A stretch of 64,000 nt of DNA from Semisulcospira habei (taxonomy: Eukaryota > Mollusca > Gastropoda > Semisulcospiridae). Below, piece after piece: positions 10,331 through 20,429 of the stretch. The stretch's first letter is position 1. Every line of letters starts with the position of its first letter. The stretch covers positions 73,257,526 to 73,321,525 of the forward strand of contig BTPG01000006.1 in the NCBI GenBank assembly GCA_036245525.1, read 5' to 3'. The position numbers and the translations under genes are program-made. The notes below the pieces were generated by a model. That model was not told where the DNA came from. It did not search any database and saw only the letters and a list, made by a program, of their open reading frames with translations.

Positions 10331-10395
10331 GAGCCCCATCGTAGCCAGCGGCCACAAATTATGTCTTTGAAATCATGGGAAATTAAACGCATGTA

Positions 10396-10550
10396 AATCT
10401 GCCCTGATTTGGCAAAAGACAGCAAGCCTTTTTTTTTATACAAAAAAGGCTTACTGTCTTTGGCCAAATCAGGGCAGACAGAACTCAAAAAGTGAGATTT
10501 TCGGTGTAAAAAAAAAATCGCTTTTCACAAAAAAATGGACTGACAATAAC
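10396..10550. repeat. family G foldback
   Basis: Perfect arms AATCTGCCCTGATTTGGCAA (from 10397) and the complementary TTTGGCCAAATCAGGGCAGA (to 10480), separated by an A/T-rich apex. It continues into GTGAGATTTTCGGTG and TCGCTTTTCACAAAAAAATGGACTGAC, the other conserved part of family G. Confidence 0.75.
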
Positions 10551-10808
10551 ATTACGGTCCAGCACTAGGCACAGAAGTTGTGGACAACTGAAACTTATCT
10601 AGCCCAGCAGACTGCAGGAGCTCATATCAATCTTAGTCTTTTACAGATGGAAGGCACGGGTAAGGAACTGAGTGTCCTTTCAATGTTGCCGCATGCGGTG
10701 ATCGCCTATTCATCTCTCAAAACATGATCAGGGTTTATTCACTGGCCTTGTCGAAACTGGCAAATTAATTTACAAGCCATGGCTGTTTATTTGTTTCGTT
10801 GTTTGTTT

Positions 10809-10810
<2 letters not shown>

Positions 10811-10895
<85 letters not shown>
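10811..10895. repeat. (CT)n microsatellite
   Basis: About 85 bp of CT repeats. Confidence 0.97.
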
Positions 10896-10899
<4 letters not shown>

Positions 10900-11095
10900 C
10901 CTCAGGACAAAATGTTAACCCTTTTTACTGCCTGGGCTACGAACGATATCTCTAAAACTATCACAGATTGATCATCAGTAGACTAACCACCTCCCTCCTC
11001 CCTCCCCCCCCCCCCCTCCCCGCATCCTTCTCCCTCACCTTTCCCGTCTGAGGATCATAGATCTCTCAATGGGTCTCGTTAGAATCATTGACTCC

Positions 11096-11215
11096 CCAGT
11101 ACGCAGAAGGTCATCGGGCCGTCGTCGACCACAGCGGGCCTGCGCGCAGTCGTTCGCTGGCCCGCCGCTGCCGACTTAGGCATTATGTCCTTTTGCGCAC
11201 TGGGTCTTGTTGCCC
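11096..11215. repeat. family E foldback
   Basis: ACGCAGAAGGTCATCGGGCCGTCG on the left, right end CCTTTTGCGCACTGGGTC. The core AGCGGGCCTGCGCGCAGT...GCTGGCCCGC is an imperfect palindrome. The CAGTACGCAGAAGG/CCTTTTGCGCACTG ends define the family E terminal repeat. Confidence 0.75.
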
Positions 11216-11346
11216 ACGGCCGATCCAGCCAAGTGCAGTTGACGCTGGAGGCGAAAGGGGTCTAGAAACGGGCGATACTTGTGGATGTGAAAAAACAGTT
11301 CTCTGTCCGTCGTTTCCAATGGGCTGTTTCGGTTTGCAGTATTAGA

Positions 11347-11661
11347 TTAACCCCTTCACCGCCGGAAAAAATGCAGTGAACACAACTTTACAACAAGAGG
11401 CAAAGAACTTCATGAGCCCCCGCAGATGCGGGAGCTCATGAAGTTCTTTGCCTCGTGCAGGCCGTGTTCACATCGGTGCTCCTTGATTTATAATGGGCAT
11501 ACTCGATGTTAAATTTGCAGATGCGGGGGACACATGAAGTTTTTTGTTTTTTGCAGTCCCTATTCAGATCTGTGTTCTTTGGAGTGATGAGAGTATTCGG
11601 TGCTAAATTTCCACTGGTTTCAAAGCCGTATTCTTGCGTCCACCAGCAGTGATTGAGTTAA
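11347..11661. mobile_element. family A MITE with covarying arms and partial duplication
   Basis: TTAA 11347-11350 | CCCCTTCACCGCCGG ... GTGATTGAG | TTAA 11658-11661. Hairpin 11392-11458 carries GCAAAGAACTTCATGAGC, and the right arm carries the matching GCTCATGAAGTTCTTTGC: three positions changed in concert relative to the common arm. The tail is partly duplicated (a second GCAGATGCGGGGGACACATGAAG at about 11518), explaining the extra 100 bp. Confidence 0.85.
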
Positions 11662-11849
11662 AACGGCATTTGCATCCTGCCAGATTAAGCGCCAGTTAAA
11701 TGTCGGTGTGTGGATATTTAATCAGAGCTCAGTGTGTGCCAGTATGTGATTTTTGACCTTACGAATACAGGCCGTAGAATCCAATTTACAAACTAACTCA
11801 AGATGGCGTTGTTTTCCTTTTGGTCGTGAAAGTAAAAAATGCTGCTGGT

Positions 11850-11879
11850 GATGATAATAATGATGCTGATGATGATGAT

Positions 11880-11911
<32 letters not shown>

Positions 11912-12012
11912 TGATGACGACGACGAATACTACTATTACTACTACTACTACTACTACTACTACCATTACCACTACTACTACTTATGATAATAATAATGAT
12001 AATAATTATGAT
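11850..12012. repeat. (GAT)/(GAC)/(ACT)/(AAT) trinucleotide tract
   Basis: Successive trinucleotide blocks. The low-complexity minus-strand frame is a translation of this repeat. Confidence 0.95.
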
Positions 12013-12342
12013 CAATGATAACTTGTAAAGTCATAAGCTCAGTATTAAAAGCCCCCTACCGCCGTAATTGTTCAAAGAAACACTTCTGCAACATGACATG
12101 GTTACGAAACGCTAAAATACAGAACTAGCTATGCTTCACAGACACAAAAGAAACCTGTCGAACACACGTCATCTTTATATCCAGTAATTTGACAATGACT
12201 CCACTCCGTTCTATCGCTGTCTAACGCTGTCCGCACGAGCAACAACTAAAAAAGACTGATGCGCTAACGGCTGCGCAGAATAAACAAGTGTGATTACTCA
12301 CGTGCGTTTACTGAGTATCGCAGCTGCCGACGAAGTACATTA
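12013..12342. other. unassigned interval, no gene seen
   Basis: No coding motif, palindrome family or promoter box recognised. Confidence 0.4.
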
Positions 12343-12550
12343 GCTCATTAAGCCCCAACACCACAGCAAGACATGAATCGAGCATGATAGTGCAAGGGTG
12401 GTGCCAGAATAGCTTGGCATCCATAGGCGCTAAACTATTCTTGCACCACCCTTGAACTATCATGCTCGATCTGTCTCTGGAATTGTAATACACTCCTTCA
12501 GTGGGCAACTTCAAAATTTGGGGATTTCGGTCCTTGGTGTAAAATGTGTT
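12343..12550. mobile_element. family B MITE (CGAGCATG variant)
   Basis: Left end TTAG|CTCATTAAGCCCCAACACC; right end ...GGTGTAAAATGTG|TTAG, so the flanks read TTAG rather than TTAA. Hairpin 12375-12471 pairs ATCGAGCATGATAGTGCAAG with CTATCATGCTCGAT. Both arms have GAGCATG/CATGCTC instead of GACCATG/CATGGTC, a matched change. Confidence 0.82.
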
Positions 12551-12639
12551 AGGTGCGTAGACAAAGCATAACAAGCACAAATGGAGCTGAGATTTGTCTT
12601 CAAATTTACGAGTAATGGTAATTTAAAATGACTGCTGTC

Positions 12640-12720
12640 ATTTGCTTGCTGGTCTGTAATTGTTACCCTTATGGCCTAGAGACGTAAGGTCCAAGATTAC
12701 AGACCCGCACACACGTCGTC
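12640..12720. repeat. family H foldback
   Basis: TGCTGGTCTGTAATTGTTACCCTTATGGCC and GTAAGGTCCAAGATTACAGACC form an imperfect hairpin. The better copy is at 33085-33157. Confidence 0.7.
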
Positions 12721-12822
12721 CAGTTTGAAGAAGCACACTTCCGACCTGAAATGTTAATTTTAGCTAGGGCCAACAGATCCTTCAGAATGATCTGGATCGG
12801 AGCTGACCTTCATGGCTTGCGC

Positions 12823-13026
12823 GTCAAGAAACCTTTACACTGCCGACGAAACTTGAACACCATCCAACCGAAGGAGGCATAGATCCGCATGAGACCCCGC
12901 AGTTGCGGGGGCTCATGAGGATCTATGCCTCTTGCTGAAACCACTTTGCATCCATGTTTCTTTGACGGATGTTTGACGTTGAATTTCAAAAATGCAATCT
13001 GTGTCCTTTGCCAGTGGAGGGGTTAA
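12823..13026. mobile_element. family A TTAA-hairpin MITE
   Basis: Left end TCAA|GAAACCTTTACACTGCC near 12823; right end GCCAGTGGAGGGG|TTAA 13023-13026. Hairpin 12870-12935 (GAAGGAGGCATAGATCC to TGCCTCTTGC). The tail resembles the complete copy at 5165-5371. Confidence 0.82.
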
Positions 13027-13229
13027 ACCGAACAGTAAATCAGTCGTGATGTGTGGCTTTTGGCCAAGAAGGGAAGAACTGCTCGCATTTCAAAATCACT
13101 TTAATATCGTGGCCATTACGCAAACCCATTGATGTAATGCTTATTGGAACTTCTGGGTCGAACCGACTTCAGGGTCAAACCGACCTGGTGCATAATGGAA
13201 TGATGGGCATTGTTCGTTTGGACATTGGC

Positions 13230-13443
13230 TTAACCCATGCAGCCCTGACGCACTACAGCAGGAGATATATCGACCATGATAATTCAAGGGTAGTGCCAGA
13301 TTAGCTTGGCGCCTGCCGGCGCCAAGCTAATCTGGCACTGCCCTTTAATTATCATGGTCGATCCATCTCCTGCAACTGGTGCATAGTCATTGGATGACGC
13401 CTCCAACATTTGGGAAATACGGCCGTCGGGCTAAATGAGTTAA
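13230..13443. mobile_element. family B TTAA-hairpin MITE (complete)
   Basis: TTAA 13230-13233 | CCCATGCAGCCCTGACGCAC ... GTCGGGCTAAATGAG | TTAA 13440-13443; body 206 bp. Hairpin 13260-13371 spans GCAGGAGATATATCGACC to the complementary end, apex GGCGCCTGCCGGCGCC. The right flank GTGCATAGTCATTGGATGACGCC is the family B tail. Confidence 0.92.
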
Positions 13444-13660
13444 ACCCTTTGCTGCAGGTGATCTCGAATTTTGCGTCAGCAGCGATTGCACACAGACCGA
13501 CATTCGCGTGAAGAACACAAATGTACATGGACAAAATTAGGCGTAAGAAAACTGGGACTAACAAGAGACATAAATTCTGATGACCCACCGCGACTGCGGG
13601 GGGCTCATGAGGGCTTATGTTTCTTGCAGCTGGGTAGAGGTCGCCATGCCCCGGCAGATA
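13440..13660. mobile_element. family A2-type MITE butted to family B
   Basis: Starts TTAA|ACCCTTTGCTGCAGGTGATC, using the TTAA that ends the preceding B copy. It has the A2 layout: long left flank with ATTCGCGTGAAGAACACAAATG, then the hairpin 13562-13629 near the right end, then GCCCCGGCAGATACGGGG. Hairpin arms are AAGAGACATAAATTCTG / GGGCTTATGTTTCTTGC. The right TTAA is lost. Confidence 0.75.
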
Positions 13661-13956
13661 CGGGGACCATTTGCAGGAAGGAAGAGCACTTTTAAATTGA
13701 GGTAATCTTTTAAATCTGAATAATTCTTATTCATTAACCTCGATTTAACAGTGCTAATTAAGAGGACAGAGAAGCAACGGATTTGAAGCTTTTCTGCAGT
13801 AACTATGCCTCGTATGTCTGCGTAGATTAAACTTTTTTTTCTCTCCAATATTTCTTAACATTTCGTATTTACACAGCTCTATGATCGGTTACAAAACGCT
13901 CAAACATGATAATGATGACGATACAACGTTTATGTATAGCGACACCTTTCACTAAG
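13661..13956. other. unassigned interval, no gene seen
   Basis: AT-rich sequence without recognisable coding or repeat structure. Confidence 0.4.
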
Positions 13957-14114
13957 ATGAATGTTCCATGATAATTCAAGGTTATGCCAGAATAGCTTGG
14001 TGCCTTCAGGCGCCAAGCTAATCTCGCACTACCCTTGAATTATCATGGAACATTCATCTCCTGCAATAGTCGTCAAGTAACACTTCAAAATCTGAGGTAA
14101 ACTGAATGGGCTAA
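13957..14114. mobile_element. family B MITE, left-truncated, GTTCC variant
   Basis: Hairpin 13957-14059 pairs GATGAATGTTCCATGATAAT with ATTATCATGGAACATTCATC. The whole outer arm (GTTCCATG/CATGGAAC in place of CGACCATG/CATGGTCG) differs from the family but remains complementary. Right end CTGAATGGG|CTAA at 14111-14114; the left TTAA terminus is absent. Confidence 0.82.
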
Positions 14115-14643
14115 ACCTCTTTGTTGTCAGTGGTCACGAACTGCGCGTCCAAAATTCTCTGCACACTGATCGAAATTCGCGCGAAAAACACATGCGCTAA
14201 GAACACCCCCCCCCCAAAAAAAAAAAAAATAATAAATAAATAAATAAATAAATAAATAAAATAAAATAAAATAAAATAAAATAAAATAAAATAAAATAAA
14301 TAAATAAAATAAAATAAAATAAAATAAAAATAAAAATAAAAAAATAAAAAAATAAATAAATAAATAGATAAATAAAAAAGTAAAAATAAATAAATGAATA
14401 AATAAATAAATAAAATAAATAAAATTTAAAAAAATACAATAAAATAAAATAGAAATAAAAATAAAAATAAAAATAAAAATAAAATAAAATAATTTAAAAA
14501 AAAAAAATAAAAAGGCATAAAGAAGACAGAAATCGCAAGAGGCATAAATTCTCATGAGTCCCCGCGGCTGCGGGGGCTCATGAGGGTTTATGTCTCTTGC
14601 AGCTGAGCAGTTTTCGCCTTGCCCCGGCAGTAAAAAGGTTTAA
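14111..14643. mobile_element. family A2 MITE carrying ~300 bp (AAATA)n expansion
   Basis: Starts CTAA|ACCTCTTTGTTGTCAGTG, sharing the CTAA with the preceding B copy. It has A2 flank ATTCGCGCGAAAAACACATGCG, then AAAT/AAATA repeats (about 14210-14510), then hairpin 14535-14600 (GCAAGAGGCATAAATTC arm) and GCCCCGGCAGTAAAAAGG|TTAA 14640-14643. The hydrophobic minus-strand frames across the repeat are not genes. Confidence 0.83.
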
Positions 14644-14651
14644 AAAATACC

Positions 14652-15020
14652 CTAACCATTCAGCCCCGACGCCCTACAGCAGGAGATGGGTCGACCATGA
14701 TAATTCAAGGGTAGTGCCAGATTAGCTTGGCGCCTACAGGCGCCAAGCTAATCTGGCACTACCCTTGAATAATCATGGTCGATTCATCTCCTGCAACTGG
14801 TGTATTTTCGTTAGATGACACCTCCCAAATCTAGCAATACCCTTGAATAATCATGGTCGATTTATCTTCTGCAACTAGTGCATAGTCGTTAGATGACACC
14901 TCCCAAATCTGGCAATACCTTTGAATAATCATGGTCGATTTATCTCCTGCAACTGGTGTATAGTCGTTAGATGACAACTCCCAAATTTCGGAAATACTGC
15001 CGTAGGGCTGAATGAGTTAA
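14652..15020. mobile_element. family B MITE with internal 78 bp tandem triplication
   Basis: CTAA 14652-14655 | CCATTCAGCCCCGACG ... TAGGGCTGAATGAG | TTAA 15017-15020. Hairpin 14679-14793. The right arm plus tail is then repeated: GAATAATCATGG begins at 14767, 14845 and 14923, a period of 78 bp. The element is thus 361 bp instead of 206. Confidence 0.9.
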
Positions 15021-16189
15021 TGCTGATAACAATTGTGATGGCAGAAAACATAAATACAAACTTGAATATAAATATACACAGTGCATGTATACTGACTTCC
15101 ATTAAAAACGCGAAAAGTGTCTGTAAGTGTACCCGTAAACAAAGAGCCACCCTGACAGCAAAACAAGAAAAAATTTTTGTTGCTTACTTCAGATGTTCAG
15201 CATACTGTCTGAGCTACCTTCACACAAAAATTGGATGAGTTATCGCCCATGGCTACCTTGGAGGACACAGAGTTTCATTAGTTATGAAAATAAGCAAAAC
15301 TGGACACACTCTGTCAAGCAATTTTCCTGTGATTTGTTTTAACACACATGTGTGGATTGCTTATGATGTTATAAACTGCATCAAACAAAATTTGACTCGA
15401 AAAATTTATTAGAGAACCAGAACTTCCGGTGCACATCATTTTCTTAATAGGTCTTATTTGATTTAATATGAATTACTTTCTAACCATTTTTTAAGCTCCA
15501 GTAACTGATACAGAGATAAAAAAAAAACACACACATATCCATTTGATCAGGTAAAAATGACCTCTAACATAAAAATAAAGAACTTTTTGATTTTCATGTT
15601 TGTAGGTCATGTTGATTATTTAGGTGCCTTTGACAAACGAAACGTAGGTCAAGACAAAACAGGCCGGATTTTCATGCACGCGGACACTAGTGACACTGCA
15701 CATTGGTTGGCGTTCAACTGTGTCCTTTCAGATGCTCTCCCTTTCACTTTCAATATCCTGTGATGGTAGTGTCACTGATGACGTCATAAGTCATCGATGT
15801 GCGATTTTTAAGACTAAACAATCTATTTGCACACGCCATATCACACTCTTCATAACATTTTCTAATAAATGACGTCAAAACAACCCGGATTAAAGCATAT
15901 TTACGAAGAAAAACGCCTTGATGAAAAATTCGCGTTTCTTTTGTTGATCAGTATATATTACTGAAATACAGACCTGTTTAGTTAAAAAGACCTGCTCGCT
16001 GTGAGCATCACAAATCCTTCTTTCCTCCTTTCTTCTTTTTTTCCCAGGGCTGGGATGTATAAGCTATAACTTGCGAATAAATCTATGAAATCCCGCGAAT
16101 GAAGTCAAAACATACAATAATTAGAAGGTACGCGATGCCCAGCAATGAAGAGAAATCCAATGAAATCGGGAATTCGGTCACAATTATTT
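15021..16189. other. unassigned interval
   Basis: About 1.2 kb without recognised genes. CGCGTTTCTTTTGTTGATCAGTAT at about 15930-15953 is a lone arm of family F. Short frames (for example 15557-15763 on +) have no motif. Confidence 0.4.
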
Positions 16190-16285
16190 TTAACCCTTTG
16201 GCTGTTGGTAGCAGGTTTCGTGGAGGTGATTCAGACCTGCCGGAATCCCCTCCACAGAACCCGCTACAGACAGGCAAAGGGTTAA
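16190..16285. mobile_element. family C TTAA palindromic element
   Basis: TTAA 16190-16193 | CCCTTTGGCTGTTGGTAGCA ... CAGGCAAAGGG | TTAA 16282-16285; body 88 bp. Arms GGTTTCGTGGAGGTGATTC/GGAATCCCCTCCACAGAACC pair imperfectly. No coding capacity. Confidence 0.87.
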
Positions 16286-16361
16286 TCGGCGTTTTTACAA
16301 TGAAGGACGCTTCCGCTCGCTGAGAGCTGAGTGCGCATTCAGCATCATATTTTACTTCGCT

Positions 16362-17811
16362 ATCGCATTTATTCACTACACTCTGTCAAAAGATCTGGGA
16401 GCAAAAGAAATGGCCAGTAGAATGGACACAGTCTCTAGTGATCCCGCTCCCCAAGAAAGGAAACCTGAAACAGTGCCAGAACTACAGAACTATCAGTCTG
16501 ATAAGTCACCCTAGCAAAGTAATGCTTAGAATCATTCTCAACCGCCTCAAAACTTTCGCCGAGGAACTGCTGGCAGAAGAACAGGCTGGCTTCAGAGTTG
16601 GAAGAAGCACTGTAGAGCAGATTTTCAACTGCCGCGTCCTGATCGAGAAACATCTGCAGCATCAGCGCGAACTCTACCACAACTTCATTGATTTCAGGAA
16701 AGCATTTGATCGCGTCTGGCACGACGGACTCTGGCAAGTCATGAGATCGTTCAACATAGAGGAGGGACTGATCCAAATGATAGAAGCGCTTTACAAGAAC
16801 GCCTGCAGCGCGGTTCTACTTAACAATCAGTCAGGCGAGTTCTTCAGGACGACGATCGGTGTCCGTCAAGGATGCCTGCTCTCTCCTGTCCTTTTCAACA
16901 TATTCCTGGAGAAGATCATGCAGGAAACCCTCCACGACCACCATACTTCAATCTCTATTGGTGGCAGATCCCTGTGCAATCTTCGATTCGCAGACGACAT
17001 TGACCTCATGGCAGGCAGCAATAGTGAGCTCCAAAACCTGACAGACAAACTTTCAACTAGCGCAGGGTCTTATGGCATGGAGATCAGTACGGATAAAAGC
17101 AAAGTGATGATCAACACCACAAGCGACAGCAGCAGCAACATTCACATGAACGGCCAGAAGCTAGAAGAGGTCAATAGCTTCAAGTACTTGGGAGCCACCC
17201 TGTCCAAAGACGGTAGTTGCATAGCAGAGATCCGTATCAGGATAGGTACAGCAACATCCGCAATGGCCAGGCTGGACAGGATATGGCGAAGTAACTCCAT
17301 CAGCTTCACCATCAAGTACAGGCTTTACAAGTCCCTCGTAGTGTCTATTCTACTCTACGGCTGTGAGACTTGGACACTGCTTGCAGACTCAGAAAAGAAA
17401 ATCCAGGCCTTTGCGAACAAGTGCCTGAGGAAGTTGCTCCGCATCTCGTACCGCGAGCACAAGACCAACGAATATGTACGGAGCATCGTCACTTCCCTGG
17501 TGGGCCCACATGAACCCCTTCTGGCAACCGTGAAACGGCGCAAGCTTGCTTGGTTTGGCCACGTGACCCGACACAACACCTTGTCCAAGACTATCCTCCA
17601 AGGCACTCTCGAAGGAAGTCGTCGGCGAGGTCGTCAGAGAAAGAGTTGGGTCGCAAACATAAAAGAATGGACCGAACTCGAGATGCCAGACTTGCTTGCC
17701 ACCGCCCAAAATACAACTCAGTGGAGAGCACTGTCTGTTGCTGCTGCCTTTCAGTCCCCCCAACGCCCAGTTCGGGCAAGGGACTGATGATGATGATGAT
17801 GATCGCATTTA
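16362..17811 (+). mobile_element. 5'-truncated RTE-like LINE with 10 bp TSD
   Basis: The insert 16372-17801 is flanked by ATCGCATTTA at 16362-16371 and again at 17802-17811, a target-site duplication. It is truncated within the reverse transcriptase gene at its 5' end and closes with a short (TGA)n tail right after the stop, as expected of target-primed reverse transcription. The exact duplication suggests a fairly recent insertion. Confidence 0.93.
16372..17787 (+). pseudogene. LINE reverse transcriptase, C-terminal ~470 aa
   Basis: Open frame without internal stops, entering from the truncated 5' edge (no genuine start codon; the first in-frame GTG is 16438). It encodes the RT palm and thumb of a non-LTR retrotransposon: PLPKKGNLKQCQNYR, then NFIDFRKAFDRVWHDGLW (motif A aspartate), GVRQGCLLSPVLFNIF (motif B) and LRFADDIDLMA (catalytic DD). 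It continues with YLGATLSKDGS and a C-terminal region containing RRKLAWFGHVTRH. Known RTE/BovB-type elements share these features; the exact clade is inference. The endonuclease domain is missing, so it cannot be autonomous. Confidence 0.9.
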
Positions 17812-17917
17812 ATCCGGTGCGGTAACGGTCTTCGGGCCGGCGTCGGCCGCAATTTGGTCCACGCACGGGCAGTGCGGCTTTCTTCGGTCCGATGCCCTTT
17901 TAGGCGCTGAAAACGGA
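17812..17917. repeat. family E foldback, degenerate
   Basis: GGTGCGGTAACGGTCTTCGGGCCGGCGTCG followed by GCACGGGCAGTGCGGCTTTC. The palindrome is partly lost. Confidence 0.6.
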
Positions 17918-18333
17918 TGCGGGCTAGCAAATCACGTTGCACAAAGGATGTGATGCCATGTCAGTGATATGATTAGAAAAAAACGTTTTGTCTCCCTCTC
18001 TCTCTCTCACACACACACATTCCGCCCTTTTGTGTCAATCATTCTTAGCGTGAATCTCCTTTATCTTCCTCAGTCTGGGTAACACTCATGTAAATAATGC
18101 TATTTTTTGTTAAAAGGTATATGCATATTTTATTTGCCAATTCCAGCTTCAGTGGGTGGTGAGTTTCTGTGCCCTTTCGTTTTCTAACGCTCATGTTGGG
18201 CGCAGCTCAGACCAGTTGGATAAAACCCGTTCCCTAAAAACTGGGCGCCGATTGTGTTGTGAAAAATAAATCGTTGTAAATACAACTTCAAAGATCCTCA
18301 GCTGTCAAAAAAACATGGATACAAAATAGTGTC
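17918..18333. other. unassigned interval
   Basis: Short (CT)n/(CA)n patch at about 17993-18018; otherwise nothing recognised. The last ~60 bp (ACATGGATACAAAATAGTGTCA) resemble the inverted tail of family A. Confidence 0.4.
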
Positions 18334-18400
18334 AGCAAGAGGTATAGATCCTCATGAGCCCCCGCAACTGCGGGGGCTTATGAGGATCTATACCTCTTGC
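18334..18400. repeat. family A hairpin core
   Basis: GCAAGAGGTATAGATCC on the left and GGATCTATACCTCTTGC on the right. GGTATAG/CTATACC is a matched change from GGCATAG/CTATGCC. The element lies in inverted orientation, with tail sequence to the left and CAGTTGGATGGTGTTCAT to the right. Confidence 0.92.
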
Positions 18401-18673
18401 AGTTGGATGGTGTTCATATTTTTTCAGCCGTGAAAGTGTTTATCCTAGCATGCAAGAGACACAGTTTCTCATATGCCCCTGCCCACGCCAGCAGGAAGCA
18501 TAACTCATCATACGCTCCTGCAGCCTGCAAGGCTCATGAAGATCTGTGCCTTTTTAAGATGGAACGGCTTCTCAATGTTGGCAGCACCGGCCGAAACAGT
18601 TGCATTCTAGGTGCAAAATGTAATCTCACGTTTCCCGTATGATTTGTCAGAAAGAAACCTACACCCAACTCTA

Positions 18674-18783
18674 GTTAACTCCCTTAATGTGAGCCACAGT
18701 GAGAGAGGGACTCGTTAGCAAGAGGCATAGATTCTCATGAGCCCCTGCATCCGCAGGGGCTCATGAGAATCTATGCCTCTTGC
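18674..18783. mobile_element. family A MITE, covarying core
   Basis: Left end TTAA|CTCCCTTAATGTGAGCC near 18674. Core 18718-18783: GATTCTCATGAGCCCCTGCA pairs perfectly with TGC...GCAGGGGCTCATGAGAATC. Two independent positions (GATCC to GATTC, CCCCCGC to CCCCTGC) have changed in both arms. Confidence 0.87.
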
Positions 18784-19548
18784 AGATGGGTAAGTTTTGC
18801 TGGGCCACTGAGGATGGCTCTGTGTGATCATATTTCAGTGCGAAGCGATTTTTCGGGTGATTGACACAATATCCTGCGTGTCTCCATCCATAAGCTGGTT
18901 TCCATTGATGCAGCGGACAATCTGCATCAACATTCGGAATCAGCGAACTGCACTGCGTCTGTCTTTAATGGACTTTTCAACTTTTATTTCTATTGTTTGT
19001 TTTTGACACTTACAAATTTCGAAATAAGGGTGACGAAGTCAGAATATGACATTGTGAATTCGAAATTGTCATTCTTGTTTTTGTCTTTTTATTTTTTATT
19101 TTTATTTTTGTGTGGTTTGTTTTTCACATAAAGAAATCGCGAACTAATCCTAGGCGAAAAATCTAGAATTTAGCATTGTGGCTTTTTTGGTTTGTTTTGG
19201 GTTTGTTGTTTTTTTTTTTTTTTTTTTTTTTTCCCAACCCTGTACGCTTACAAATGCCCAAATAAGCGGAAAAAGAAAGCAGCAGAGAATCCGTCTGCAA
19301 ATGGCAGACCAAAAAGGTGATTGCCCAGCGAATAAAATGCATGTAAATGCATGGAAATGTAAGGAAACAAATAACAGGAAAGTGAAACATGCATTGGAGT
19401 AGGAGGACAAAGACAAACTAATTTTCCCGAATTTACGAAAGTTCCGCCTGCATATGAACGTTGAAAATGTTTCTACGCCATTTTTCTTTCTTTCTGGAAA
19501 CGCACACACAAAAACGTAACGGACATAAAATACGTCGGCCCTGTGAAC
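18784..19548. other. unassigned interval with poly(T)
   Basis: Poly(T) at about 19209-19232 with T-rich sequence around 19080. The minus-strand frame ending in lysines is an artefact of that tract. Nothing else recognised. Confidence 0.4.
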
Positions 19549-19645
19549 GCAAAAGGCAGTAAGTACATTTTTGTGAAAAGCGAGATTGTCATTGTAATAC
19601 TATGTAAATCTCGCTATTCCTAAAAATGAACTTATGTTTTCTGCT
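19549..19645. repeat. family G foldback
   Basis: GTGAAAAGCGAGATTGTCATTG pairs with ATGTAAATCTCGCTATTCCT around a small loop. The outer parts AAAAGGCAGTAAGTACATTT and AAATGAACTTATGTTTTCTGC also pair. Related copies at 31552 and 32574. Confidence 0.78.
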
Positions 19646-19713
19646 TTGATAGGTCACCTCGATCTGGACAAAATGTGGAAAACCAACTTCAACTTGTGAA
19701 ACTAGCCTCAAAC

Positions 19714-19907
19714 TTAACCCCCTCACTGCAAGAGACATAGATCTTCATGAGCCCCCGCAGTTGAGGGGGCTCATGAGGATCTATGTCTCTTGCTGAGACC
19801 AATGTGCACCCAAGTTCTTTGGACGGTTGTGCCTTTTTGTTTTACTTGTTGACCGAAGACAGATTTCAGACCCAAAAATAGGCGTTCAGTGGGAGGGAAG
19901 GGGTTAA
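19714..19907. mobile_element. family A TTAA-hairpin MITE (complete, compact)
   Basis: TTAA 19714-19717 | CCCCCTCACTGCAAGAG ... GGGAGGGAAGGGG | TTAA 19904-19907; body 186 bp, the shortest complete A copy. Hairpin 19728-19793 with GAGACATAGATC/GATCTATGTCTC arms, so GGC/GCC became GAC/GTC in both arms. Confidence 0.9.
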
Positions 19908-19953
19908 CTGCATGATACATTACTTACAAGAATAGTGTATGTCCATTAGTGCA

Positions 19954-20150
19954 TTAACTCATTCAGCCCTGACGCACTACAGCAGGAGATGAGTTGACCA
20001 TGATAATTCAAAGGTGGTGCCAGAGAGGCGCCAAGCTAATTTGGCACTACCCTTGAATTGTCATGTTCGTTCCATCTCATGGAACAGGTGCATAGTCGTT
20101 AGATGACGCCTCTAATATTTGGGAAATACGTGCGTCGACCTGAATGAGTA
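19954..20150. mobile_element. family B MITE with internal deletion
   Basis: TTAA 19954-19957 | CTCATTCAGCCCTGACGCAC; right end CGACCTGAATGAG with TTAA lost. Hairpin 19981-20080 lacks about 15 nt of its left arm near the apex (CCAGAGAGGCGCCAAG). Confidence 0.85.
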
Positions 20151-20343
20151 TCTATTCTATGTCAGCTACAGTTATGCTCTTTCTATGTCAGTTACTTCGC
20201 TTTAACCAAACTTCGGATACGTGAACAAGAAATATTAAGATCCTTGCCTCTTCGTTATATTCGAAGTTTAGTGGCTATTTCAAGACTGTGAAGACCACAG
20301 ATGTAAATGGGACAAAAACGAGACCCAGTAAACACAGGACTAA

Positions 20344-20429
20344 GCAAGAGACTGCCACGCAGCTGCAACAGGATTTGCGTCTCTTGCAGCTGCGTGGCGT
20401 TCGTCTTGTCCCGGCAGTTAAGGGGTTAA
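20344..20429. repeat. family A2-related element with rearranged hairpin
   Basis: GCAAGAGACTGCCACGCAGC...CAGGATTTGCGTCTCTTGCAGCTGCGTGGCG: the usual apex is gone and the A2 right flank (GCAGCTGGGTAGCGTTCG type) has been copied into the left side, giving a new palindrome GCCACGCAGCTGCAA/TTGCAGCTGCGTGGC. Right terminus GGCAGTTAAGGGG|TTAA 20426-20429. Confidence 0.7.

Noticed and set aside
14127..14555. 142-codon hydrophobic minus-strand frame
   Set aside because: It lies over AAAT/AAATA repeats inside a family A element; the Phe/Ile/Leu/Tyr content is a repeat artefact.
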